Below, one piece after another: positions 1-5,625 of a DNA stretch of 10,937 bases. Under the pieces are notes generated by a model. The model saw nothing but the letters and a program-made list of their open reading frames with translations. It ran no database searches and was not told where the DNA came from. The translations under genes were made by a program, and so were the position numbers. The first letter of the stretch is position 1; the number at the start of each line of letters is the position of its first letter. This DNA is from Gaiellasilicea sp039914895 (lineage in GTDB: Bacteria > Actinomycetota > Thermoleophilia > Gaiellales > Gaiellaceae), in assembly GCA_039914895.1 (NCBI GenBank), contig JBDSOJ010000193.1, positions 1-10,937 of the forward strand, written 5' to 3'.

Positions 1-1
1 T

Positions 2-277
2 GGCCGCCTGACGCAGCGCTTCGCCCGCGATCCGGAGCTCGCAGCGCGCGTGCACCGGTTCGAGCTCTTCAATCGCGCGCAGCTCTTCTCCTGGGTCGCC
101 AGGGCCGGGCTCCCCTGCGTCGCGAGCGGCGACTTCCACCGGCTCGAGCACCTGCGCGGCTGGAAGAGCGTCGTCCCGTGCGCGCGCGACGAAGAGGCGC
201 TGATCGCGCACCTGCGCTCACGCCGCCCCGTGTTCATCACGCAGGTCGGCGTCGAGGCAGAACGCGCCGCTGCATAG
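2..277 (+). CDS. PHP-domain metal-dependent phosphoesterase, C-terminal part (5' end outside window)
   Basis: The reading frame is open from the left edge of the window and stops at TAG 275-277, so only the last 91 residues are seen. A GTG at 50 is an internal Val codon rather than a likely start, because the frame continues upstream without a stop. Near the middle is CVASGDFHR, which fits the last metal-ligand strand of PHP domains (Asp-x-His type). It is followed by a segment resembling the usual PHP ending, in which a short helix (EEALIAHLRSRRP) leads to a final strand (VFITQV). PHP proteins are TIM-barrel-like phosphoesterases that hydrolyse phosphate esters using two or three metal ions. 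The substrate cannot be told from this fragment. The next gene starts 13 bases later on the same strand, but a candidate promoter lies between them. The family call is fairly good; the specific function is unknown. Confidence 0.6.
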   Translation, partial: GRLTQRFARDPELAARVHRFELFNRAQLFSWVARAGLPCVASGDFHRLEHLRGWKSVVPCARDEEALIAHLRSRRPVFITQVGVEAERAAA

Positions 278-278
278 C

Positions 279-284
279 TAGATT
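279..284 (+). promoter_or_regulatory. Candidate -10 hexamer for a leaderless Rieske oxygenase transcript
   Basis: TAGATT matches the actinobacterial -10 pattern TANNNT and ends six bases before the ATG at 291, the spacing expected when transcription starts at the A of ATG. No Shine-Dalgarno sequence is present between the upstream stop (277) and this ATG. The match is short, no clear -35 was seen, and the call is inference. Confidence 0.35.
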
Positions 285-290
285 CCGTGC

Positions 291-1352
291 ATGGCGACGC
301 TTGCCGACGGCCGCACGCTTCCATTCGACTGGTACTCCGACCCCGCCGTGCTGCGGCTCGAGCGGGAGCGGATCTTCCGGCGAACCTGGCAGTACGCGGG
401 CCGAGCCGACCAGGTCGCGGAGGCGGGCGCCTACTTCACCTGCGACCTCGGCGGCGTCCCGATCGTCGTCGTCCGCGACGAGCAGGGGGAGCTGCGCGCC
501 TTCCTGAACGTCTGCCGGCACCGCGGCTCGCTCGTCTGCGAGGGCGAGGGAAAGCGTGCGTCGCTGCAATGCCCCTACCACGCCTGGACCTACGGGCTCG
601 ACGGCTCGCTACGCGCAGCGCCGAGGTCGGACCTCGTCCCCGGGTTCGAGCGGGAGAACCTCGGGCTTGTCCCCGCGCCGGTCGACTCCTGGGGACCGTT
701 CGTCTTCGTCAACCCCGACGCGGAGGCGGAGCCGCTCGCCGAGACGCTCGGAGAGCTGCCGGAGCTCGTCGCTTCCTCGGGCATCGACCTCGACGGGCTG
801 CGCTTCCTCGAGCGCGCGAGCGGTCCCGAGTACGCCGCCAACTGGAAGGTGTGCAGCGAGAACTTCCTCGAGTGCTACCACTGCCAGATCGCGCACCCCG
901 ACTTCTCGAAGGTCGTCGACGTCTCTGTCGACGCCTACGTGCTCGAGCAGAGCCGGCTCGTCTCGACCCAGTACGGGCCGGTGCGCGAGCAGTGGAAAGG
1001 AGACTTCGACCCGCGCGGACCGATCGAGCGCGGTCAGTTCCACTTCCTCTGGCCGAACCTGACGCTGAACATCATGCCCGGCCATCCGAACCTCTCGATC
1101 GGCCCGATCGTGCCGACGGGGCCGGAGACGACCACACGCTTCCTCGATTACTTCGTCGGCTCCGACGTCGAGCAGGCGTGGATCGACGACATGCTCGAGT
1201 TCGACGGCCAGGTCGGCGCCGAGGACCGTGTGCTCGTCGAGCGCGTCCAGAAGGGCGTGCGCGGCGGCGGTATCGAGCACGGCCGCCTGATGGGCGATTC
1301 GGAGCGACTGATCGCGCACTTCCAGAGCCTGCTGCTCGACGCGCTCGCCTGA
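291..1352 (+). CDS. Rieske non-heme iron oxygenase, alpha subunit (quaternary-amine demethylase-like)
   Basis: This is a complete 353-residue ring-hydroxylating-oxygenase-type alpha subunit. The N-terminal Rieske domain has Cys75-x-His77 and Cys94-x-x-His97, which ligate a [2Fe-2S] cluster. The C-terminal catalytic domain has the mononuclear iron site in NWKVCSENFLECYHCQIAH (184-202), with His197 and His202 as ligands and Asp312 as the likely third ligand. The residue that relays electrons between the two centres is Asp in naphthalene dioxygenase; here it is Glu194. Glu at this place is known from carnitine monooxygenase CntA and relatives (GbcA, stachydrine demethylase), so an N-demethylase or monooxygenase acting on a quaternary ammonium compound is more likely than an aromatic dioxygenase. 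No reductase, ferredoxin or beta subunit is encoded in the window. The ATG at 291 lacks a Shine-Dalgarno sequence and is probably leaderless. The family is certain; the substrate is inferred. Confidence 0.88.
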   Translation: MATLADGRTLPFDWYSDPAVLRLERERIFRRTWQYAGRADQVAEAGAYFTCDLGGVPIVVVRDEQGELRAFLNVCRHRGSLVCEGEGKRASLQCPYHAWTYGLDGSLRAAPRSDLVPGFERENLGLVPAPVDSWGPFVFVNPDAEAEPLAETLGELPELVASSGIDLDGLRFLERASGPEYAANWKVCSENFLECYHCQIAHPDFSKVVDVSVDAYVLEQSRLVSTQYGPVREQWKGDFDPRGPIERGQFHFLWPNLTLNIMPGHPNLSIGPIVPTGPETTTRFLDYFVGSDVEQAWIDDMLEFDGQVGAEDRVLVERVQKGVRGGGIEHGRLMGDSERLIAHFQSLLLDALA

Positions 1353-1371
1353 CGGCTCCGGGAACCGCCGT

Positions 1372-1393
1372 GGTGAACATCTGGTAAACACGC
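1372..1393 (-). promoter_or_regulatory. Candidate PHO box (two 11-base direct repeats) before the DUF47-pit pair
   Basis: The plus strand reads GGTGAACATCT then GGTAAACACGC, two 11-base units in perfect register. On the minus strand these are GTTTACC and GTTCACC heptamers spaced by 11, matching the PhoP-type PHO box described in Streptomyces. The pair ends four bases before the GTG start of the DUF47 gene, where it would overlap the -10 region or transcription start. That position fits repression better than activation, which would suit a low-affinity Pit system. Protein binding is inferred. Confidence 0.5.
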
Positions 1394-1397
1394 CCTC

Positions 1398-2018
1398 GTG
1401 CGCCTAAGCCTCGTCCCCCGCCCGACCGAGTTCTTCGATCTGTTCGCGCGCGCCGGCGCAAACGCGCTCGAGGCGGCGCAACACGCGGAGACGCGCTTCC
1501 GCGAGCACCCCAACTCCCCGATCACCCAGGCGGACGTGAAGTCGATCGAGACGGCCGGCGACGAGATCACGCGCGAGCTGATCACGCTGCTGAACACGCA
1601 GTACGTGACCCCGTTCGATCGGGAGGACATCTACGAGCTCGCGACGAAGCTCGACGACGTCGTCGACTACATCGAGGAGGTCAGCGATCTGCTCGGACTC
1701 TACGGGATCGAAGCGACGACGAAGCACGCTCTCGAGCAGTGCGCCATCCTCGTCAAGGCGGTCGAGCAGCTCTCGATCGCGCTAACGCGACTGAAGGGCC
1801 TGCGCGGGATTCAGGAGCCGCTCGTCGAGCTGAAACGGCTCGAGGACGAGGGCGACCGCATCGTCCACGACGCCATCGCCGCGCTGTTCCGGGACGACCG
1901 GATCGACCCGCTGATCGTGATCCGCTGGAAGGACGTCTACGAGGGACTGGAACGCGCGATCGACGCGTGCGAGACCGCGGCGAATGTGATCGCGAACATC
2001 GCCGTCAAGAACGCGTAG
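1398..2018 (+). CDS. DUF47/PhoU-like Pit accessory protein (phosphate transport regulator)
   Basis: This 206-residue, mostly helical protein is of the DUF47 (COG1392) family, distant relatives of PhoU that are commonly encoded directly upstream of Pit transporters. Visible marks are TPFDREDIYELATKLDDVVD (71-90), ETAGDEITRE (51-60), RLEDEGDRIVHDAI (147-160) and GLERAIDACETAANVI (183-198). D86xxxD90 and E185xxxD189 resemble the metal-binding acidic repeats of PhoU. There is no signal peptide or membrane segment, so it should act at the inner face of the membrane, probably modulating Pit. The chosen GTG at 1398 gives the usual family start (short N-terminus, then PTEFFDLF). It has no Shine-Dalgarno sequence, and a weak TAAACA hexamer sits seven bases upstream, so a leaderless transcript is possible. 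Pit follows after a structured 170-base spacer. Confidence 0.88.
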   Translation: MRLSLVPRPTEFFDLFARAGANALEAAQHAETRFREHPNSPITQADVKSIETAGDEITRELITLLNTQYVTPFDREDIYELATKLDDVVDYIEEVSDLLGLYGIEATTKHALEQCAILVKAVEQLSIALTRLKGLRGIQEPLVELKRLEDEGDRIVHDAIAALFRDDRIDPLIVIRWKDVYEGLERAIDACETAANVIANIAVKNA

Positions 2019-2025
2019 TGCCAGA

Positions 2026-2184
2026 TGGTTGATCGGCAATTACCGCAGTCTCGAGTGACGACCCAGACACCGCGCCGGGAACCACCCTCGGCCTTGCCAA
2101 GGCAGCCAGCCTTGGCCGCGGCCGAGTGCGGCCCCCGGCTTGATCTGGATCGCCCCCGCGAGCACGCCAACTACCGATCAACCA
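2026..2184. repeat. Long-range 11-base inverted repeat spanning the DUF47-pit spacer
   Basis: TGGTTGATCGG (2026-2036), just after the DUF47 stop, is the exact reverse complement of CCGATCAACCA (2174-2184), just before the Pit start codon at 2189. In RNA the two arms could close the entire 170-base spacer into one domain that places the Pit start at the base of a stem. There is no Shine-Dalgarno sequence before the Pit ATG. The pairing is visible directly; any regulatory role is inference. Confidence 0.5.
2087..2126 (+). promoter_or_regulatory. Nested GC-rich hairpin inside the DUF47-pit spacer
   Basis: CTCGGCC (2087-2093) pairs with GGCCGAG (2120-2126). Inside it GCCAAGGC (2096-2103) pairs with GCCTTGGC (2109-2116) across a five-base loop. 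The inner left arm can instead form the palindrome GCCTTGCCAAGGC (2091-2103), so two alternative folds exist. No T-rich tract follows. It could be a terminator of the U-less kind, an attenuator or an mRNA-processing structure that lowers Pit output. Confidence 0.45.
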
Positions 2185-2188
2185 ACCG

Positions 2189-3274
2189 ATGGAGCTGACG
2201 CTCGTCGCCGTCGTCGCTGTCGCGCTCTTCTTCGACTTCACGAACGGCTTTCACGACACCGCCAACTCGATCGCGACGAGCGTCTCGACCCGCGCGCTCT
2301 CTCCGCGGGCTGCCGTGCTCAGCGCGGCGGTGCTCAACGTCGCGGGCGCGTTCGTCTCGCTCGAGGTGGCAGCGACGATCGCGAAGGGGATCGTCATCCC
2401 GGACGCGATCACCCTCGACGTCGTCATGGCGGGACTGGTCGGCGCGATCACCTGGAACCTGGTGACGTGGTACCTCGGACTGCCCTCGAGCTCGAGCCAC
2501 GCGCTGATCGGCGGCGTTCTCGGCTCCGCGGTCTCCGCGGCAGGCTTCGACGTCGTCAAGACGGACGGGCTCCGCGAGAAAGTGCTGATCCCGTCGCTGA
2601 TCGCGCCCTTTGCGGGGCTCTTCCTCGCCGCCGCCTTGATGCTCTCGATCACCTGGCTGATCCGCCACCGTTCACCGGGCAACGTCAACCGCGTCTTCCG
2701 CCGGCTGCAGCTCGTCTCGGGCGGCTTCGTCGCGTTCACGCACGGCACGAACGACGCGCAGAAGACGATGGGGATCATCGCGCTCGCGCTCGTCGCCGGC
2801 GGCCACCTCGCGCCGGATGCCGACCCCCCGCTCTGGGTGATCATCAGCGCCGCGCTCGCGATGGGCGCCGGCACCTACGCCGGCGGCTGGCGGATTATCA
2901 AGACGCTTGGGACGAGGATCGCGAAGCTCGATCCGCCGCAAGGCTTTGCCGCGCAGACGGCGTGCGCCTCGATCCTCTGGACAACCGCGCACTTCGGCTT
3001 TCCGGTCTCGACGACGCACACGATCTCCGGCTGCGTCATGGGCGCCGGCGCCTCGCGGAGGCTCTCGGCGGTGCGCTGGGGCGTTGCCGGGAACATCGTG
3101 ATCGCCTGGATCATGACGATCCCGTGCGCTGCCGCAGTCGGCGCGCTGATGGAGCTCGTGACCCGCCTGCCTGCCGGCGACGCGATCGTCTTCGCGCTGG
3201 CGGCGGCGATCGCGTGGACGGCGTTCGCGGCGCGGCGCTGGCAGGCGCGGCGGCTCCTCACCGCGCCTGCCTGA
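2189..3274 (+). CDS. pit: Low-affinity inorganic phosphate transporter, Pit family
   Basis: This 361-residue polytopic membrane protein of the PiT family co-transports phosphate (as a metal-phosphate complex in bacterial Pit proteins) with protons or sodium. The duplicated family signatures are both present: NGFHDTANSIATSVSTRAL (19-37) with GLPSSSSHALIGG (97-109) in the first half, and HGTNDAQKTMG (185-195) with GFPVSTTHTISG (270-281) in the second. About ten hydrophobic segments are visible, and the length is normal for short bacterial members. The start at ATG 2189 places the first transmembrane helix at residues 3-18, as in relatives. No Shine-Dalgarno sequence precedes it, so translation may depend on the structured leader or on coupling to the DUF47 gene. 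A hairpin repeat begins at its stop codon. Arsenate is a known adventitious substrate of Pit proteins, relevant to the nearby ars genes. Confidence 0.95.
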   Translation: MELTLVAVVAVALFFDFTNGFHDTANSIATSVSTRALSPRAAVLSAAVLNVAGAFVSLEVAATIAKGIVIPDAITLDVVMAGLVGAITWNLVTWYLGLPSSSSHALIGGVLGSAVSAAGFDVVKTDGLREKVLIPSLIAPFAGLFLAAALMLSITWLIRHRSPGNVNRVFRRLQLVSGGFVAFTHGTNDAQKTMGIIALALVAGGHLAPDADPPLWVIISAALAMGAGTYAGGWRIIKTLGTRIAKLDPPQGFAAQTACASILWTTAHFGFPVSTTHTISGCVMGAGASRRLSAVRWGVAGNIVIAWIMTIPCAAAVGALMELVTRLPAGDAIVFALAAAIAWTAFAARRWQARRLLTAPA

Positions 3275-3350
3275 GCTTATGGCGCAAGATGAGCATCCGC
3301 AGTAGCGGATGCTCATCGCGCAGAACCCCTGAAGGGGGCCGCCTTCGGCG
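3274..3350 (+). repeat. Dispersed hairpin repeat, copy A; probable terminator between convergent pit and pstS
   Basis: GATGAGCATCCGC (3288-3300) and GCGGATGCTCATC (3305-3317) form a perfect 13-base stem with loop AGTA. A conserved tail follows: GCGCAGAACCCCTGAAGGGG, in which CCCC (3326-3329) and GGGG (3334-3337) form a second small stem, and then CGCC-TTC-GGCG (3341-3351). The element starts flush with the pit stop codon. The same layout recurs in reverse orientation at 6699-6777 and 6624-6698. There is no U-tract. A terminator lacking a U-tract, serving both convergent genes, is the simplest role. Confidence 0.7.
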
Positions 3351-3367
3351 TCCCAAAGGCCTCGCTG

Positions 3368-4303
3368 TTATGTGTTGTTGGACTTCAGCGCTTGCAGATA
3401 CTGGTAGCGGGCCTTCTTCAGCTGGCGGTCGGTCAGCGCGATGAAGCCGGAGCGCTTCGCGATCGCCTTCTCGTTGTTGAAGATGTAGCCGATGTAGCCG
3501 GCCACGACCGGGCGCTTGAAGGACGAGCGCTTGGCGTAGATGAAGAGCGGCCGCGAGAGCGGGCGGTACCTGTTCGCCTGCACCGACGTGACGCTCGGCG
3601 TGATGCAGCCGTTACCCTTGCCCTGGTCGATCGCGAGCACCTTCAGCTTGTCCTTGTTCTCCTCGTAGTAAGAGAAGCCGAAGTAGCCCATCCCGCCGCG
3701 CTCGCCCTCGACGCCCTGGACGATAACGTTGTCGTCCTCGGTCGCGAGGTAGTCTGAGCGGCTCGCCTTCGCCTTGCCGTTGATCGCCTCGGTGAAGTAG
3801 TCGAACGTTCCCGAGTCGGTGCCGGCGCCGAAGAGCTTCAGCGGCACGTTCGGGAAGCCGTCGCGGATCTGGCTCCAGTTCGAGACCTTGGAGCCCGGCT
3901 CCCAGACCTTCTTCAGCTCGGCCACGGTGAGGCAGGTGGCCCAGGTGTTCTGGCGGTTAACGACCACCGAGAGGCCGTCGTTGGCCACGGTGAACGCGAC
4001 CCACTTGACGCCGGCGTCGCGGCACCGGATCGCCTCGGAGTTCTTCATGGGGCGCGAGGCGTTCGAGAGGTCGATCTCGTTGCGGCAGAAGCGCTCGAAG
4101 CCGCCGCCCGTGCCGGAGATGCCGACCGTCACGCGCGCCTTCGGATTCTTCTTCTGGAATCCCTCGGCGGCCGCGATCGCGTACGGGCCCACGGTGCTGG
4201 AGCCGTCCGCGGTCACCGTGCCGCTGAGTGCGGACACGCCGGCTGTGGCGGCCGCGGTGAGCACGACGGCCGCGAGGGCCGCCAGTGCGAGTGCCTTCTT
4301 CAT
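3368..4303 (-). CDS. pstS: Phosphate ABC transporter substrate-binding protein PstS, ars-side paralog (basic)
   Basis: This is a complete 311-residue extracytoplasmic phosphate-binding protein. A signal peptide (MKKALALAALAAVVLTAAATAG, written here as residues 1-22) has no lipobox cysteine, so it looks cleaved and released rather than lipid-anchored. Ligand-loop motifs are DGSSTVGP (33-40), GTGGGFERF (64-72), SNASRP (80-85) and GTDSGTFDYF (161-170). Cys73, Cys94, Cys124 and Cys233 are all conserved in the other PstS of this window and may form two disulfides. The start at ATG 4303 is chosen because AGGGGAG lies just before it; an upstream start would add eight residues before the signal. By eye the mature part is clearly basic (about 40 Lys/Arg against 26 Asp/Glu). 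It stands 117 bases downstream of arsM, behind its own PHO-like repeats, and has no permease genes beside it, so it would use the PstCAB encoded further upstream in the block. Confidence 0.93.
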   Translation of the reverse strand: MKKALALAALAAVVLTAAATAGVSALSGTVTADGSSTVGPYAIAAAEGFQKKNPKARVTVGISGTGGGFERFCRNEIDLSNASRPMKNSEAIRCRDAGVKWVAFTVANDGLSVVVNRQNTWATCLTVAELKKVWEPGSKVSNWSQIRDGFPNVPLKLFGAGTDSGTFDYFTEAINGKAKASRSDYLATEDDNVIVQGVEGERGGMGYFGFSYYEENKDKLKVLAIDQGKGNGCITPSVTSVQANRYRPLSRPLFIYAKRSSFKRPVVAGYIGYIFNNEKAIAKRSGFIALTDRQLKKARYQYLQALKSNNT

Positions 4304-4307
4304 GTGT

Positions 4308-4314
4308 CTCCCCT
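4308..4314 (-). promoter_or_regulatory. Ribosome binding site deciding the pstS start
   Basis: The minus strand reads AGGGGAG four bases before the ATG at 4303-4301. This is one of the best Shine-Dalgarno matches in the window and supports translation from MKKALALAAL rather than from the longer frame beginning at 4327. Confidence 0.7.
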
Positions 4315-4375
4315 GAGTTGCTTGCAACGTCGAGAGGAGTGTCGAAGCCGGCGCGAAGGGCGTGGGCTGAAAGAA

Positions 4376-4404
4376 GGTGAAGTTCGCGCGTCGAAGTGGT
4401 GAAC
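4376..4404 (-). promoter_or_regulatory. Candidate PHO box repeats upstream of the ars-side pstS
   Basis: On the minus strand GTTCACC (4404-4398) and CTTCACC (4382-4376) are exactly 22 bases apart, two turns of the 11-base PHO-box period. The middle unit is degenerate, and a weaker TTTCAGCC follows. The heptamers are on the coding strand of pstS, the usual orientation for PhoP-activated genes in Streptomyces. The site is about 75 bases before the start codon. The left end abuts a (GAC)n run at 4404-4420. No convincing -10 hexamer was found below it. Confidence 0.45.
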
Positions 4405-4420
4405 GACGACGACGACGACG

Positions 4421-5248
4421 TCAGCAGCACCCGGCGGTCGTAGCCGGCTGGATCACCGGCAGGCCTTTCTCCGCAGGCGCCGCGGTCTTCGTCGCCTTGA
4501 CGATCGCGCCGTGCAGGCCGTCCGCGACGGCGTGCGTGAAGTGCACGCCGACCTGCTCGAACCCGGCCGCCTCGAGGCCGGCCTCGTACTCGGCGACGGA
4601 GAGGGCGCCGGCGATACAGCCGACGAAGCTCCCGCGTTCCGCGCGCTGCTCCGGCGAGAGCCGATCCTCGGCGACGACGTCGCTGATCCCGATCCTGCCG
4701 CCGGGGCGCAGCACCCGCGCGATCTCGGTCAGCACCGCCGGCTTGTCGGTCGAGAGGTTGATGACGCAGTTCGAGATCACGACGTCGACCGAGTCGGCCG
4801 GCAGCGGGATCTGCTCGATCACGCCCTTGAGGAAGATCGCGTTGCCGACGCCCGCCTCTTGGGCATTGCGCGCCGCCAGCGCCAGCATCTCGTCGGTCAT
4901 GTCGAGCCCGTACGCCCGGCCGGTCGCGCCGACGCGCCTGGCCGAGAGAATCACGTCGATCCCGCCGCCCGAGCCGAGATCGAGCACCGTCTCGCCCTCG
5001 CGCAACTCCGCGACCGCCGTCGGGTTGCCGCAGCCGAGCGACGCGAGCATCGCCGCCTCCGGCAGCTCGCCGCGCTGGTCCGGGTCGTAGAGCGCTTCGC
5101 CGAACGCCGCCGCGTCGCTCTCCGCGCCCGCGCAGCAGCCGCCGCCGCCGCACCCGCCGCCCGCTCCTTCGCTCACCGCCCGCGCGGACTCGGCGTACCG
5201 CCGGCGCACCTCCTCACGCAACTCCTCGGCGATCGTCGTCGTGCTCAT
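4421..5248 (-). CDS. arsM: Arsenite S-adenosylmethionine methyltransferase
   Basis: This 275-residue class I SAM methyltransferase converts As(III) to methylated arsenicals in the cytoplasm. Motif I is VLDLGSGGGIDV (88-99), and LRPGGRIGISDVV (180-192) is the typical post-methyltransferase strand. Cys73 (in SLGCGNPTA), Cys161 (in ISNCVINLS) and Cys211 (in FVGCIAGAL) sit where the three catalytic arsenic-binding cysteines of characterised ArsM enzymes lie. Extra cysteines occur in a glycine-rich N-terminal stretch (Cys33, Cys38, Cys39) and as a C-terminal Cys-Cys pair (274-275). The start ATG at 5248 overlaps the arsR stop by one base (TGATG), so translation is coupled; an in-frame start at 5326 would run through arsR and is rejected. 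GGGAG lies ten bases upstream. Expression should follow arsR, induced by arsenite. Confidence 0.92.
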   Translation of the reverse strand: MSTTTIAEELREEVRRRYAESARAVSEGAGGGCGGGGCCAGAESDAAAFGEALYDPDQRGELPEAAMLASLGCGNPTAVAELREGETVLDLGSGGGIDVILSARRVGATGRAYGLDMTDEMLALAARNAQEAGVGNAIFLKGVIEQIPLPADSVDVVISNCVINLSTDKPAVLTEIARVLRPGGRIGISDVVAEDRLSPEQRAERGSFVGCIAGALSVAEYEAGLEAAGFEQVGVHFTHAVADGLHGAIVKATKTAAPAEKGLPVIQPATTAGCC

Positions 5249-5592
5249 CAGCAACACACTCCCTTCGGGTGGGCGAGAGCTGCGACCCGCGCCAGCGCCT
5301 GCGAGTTGGTCGAGAAATAGCTCCACTTGCCGCGCTCGTCGCGGTCGACGAGGCCGGCCTCGACGAGCTTCCTCAGATGCTGGGAGACGGTCGCCTGCGC
5401 GAGCCCGAGCGGCTCGAGGAGCTCACAGAGGCAGACCGGCTCGTCACTCGACGCGAGCAGATTGACGATCCGCACGCGCGCGGGGCTGGCGAGCGCCGCG
5501 TAGACCGAAGCCGTCGCCTCCGCCTCCTCGTCCGTCAGAACAGTCGCGGCGAGCGGCACACAGCATTCGAGCGGCGTCCACGTCAGGTTCAT
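5248..5592 (-). CDS. arsR: ArsR/SmtB-family arsenite-responsive repressor
   Basis: This 114-residue winged-helix repressor has the DNA-binding core CLCELLEPLGLAQATVSQHL around residues 54-73 and a wing near RDERGKWSYF. The candidate As(III) ligands are Cys10-Cys11 near the N-terminus plus Cys54 or Cys56. This resembles the Corynebacterium glutamicum ArsR arrangement, where an N-terminal Cys-Cys pair works with a cysteine of the partner subunit, rather than the E. coli CxC site in the recognition region. A further Cys-Cys pair ends the protein (113-114), an ending also seen in ArsM. ATG at 5592 is preferred; TTG at 5595 would add one residue. The start sits eight bases after a perfect TATAAT, so the mRNA is probably leaderless. 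It is the first gene of an arsR-arsM operon and is likely autoregulated through the dyad over its promoter. Confidence 0.9.
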   Translation of the reverse strand: MNLTWTPLECCVPLAATVLTDEEAEATASVYAALASPARVRIVNLLASSDEPVCLCELLEPLGLAQATVSQHLRKLVEAGLVDRDERGKWSYFSTNSQALARVAALAHPKGVCC

Positions 5593-5614
5593 CAAATCGT
5601 ATTATAGCGATTTG
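5593..5614 (-). promoter_or_regulatory. arsR promoter with ArsR operator dyad over the -10 box
   Basis: CAAATCG (5593-5599) and CGATTTG (5608-5614) form a perfect 7-base inverted repeat with an eight-base AT-rich centre. On the minus strand that centre contains TATAAT (5606-5601), a perfect -10 hexamer. A dimeric ArsR bound here would cover the -10 box and the start codon. No good -35 was seen at the expected distance, where the ATP-grasp stop codon lies. The dyad and hexamer are seen directly; repressor binding is inferred from the family. Confidence 0.72.
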
Positions 5615-5625
5615 GCGACGTAGCG

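Noticed and set aside
1352..1371. ACGGC/GCCGT pairing after the Rieske stop as a terminator
   Set aside because: A five-base stem with a ten-base loop and no U-tract is too weak to call.
287..1387. A 366-codon open frame overlapping the Rieske gene, and other long frames such as 3957-5153 (minus), 5692-6795 (plus), 6299-7480 (plus) and 7484-8362 (minus)
   Set aside because: Their products are dominated by Arg, Ala, Gly and Pro without recognisable motifs, and each lies over a gene with clear family signatures. They arise from G/C-rich third positions in the real frame.
2670..2676. Single GTTCACC/GGTGAAC heptamers here and at 3989-3995, 8212-8218 and 8913-8919 as PHO boxes
   Set aside because: They are isolated, inside coding regions and lack a partner at 11 or 22 bases; the heptamer is expected by chance in such sequence. 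This also lowers confidence in the two paired sites.
4317..4328. GTTGC-TT-GCAAC dyad in the pstS leader as an operator
   Set aside because: Arms of five bases with no family match; too short to separate from chance.
4404..4420. Short (GAC)n run just after arsM as a phase-variable microsatellite
   Set aside because: Only about six units, outside any coding frame, and trinucleotide runs are common in GC-rich genomes.
5246..5326. Longer ArsM start at 5326
   Set aside because: The extra 26 residues are encoded by the end of arsR in another frame and resemble no ArsM N-terminus; the coupled ATG at 5248 fits better.
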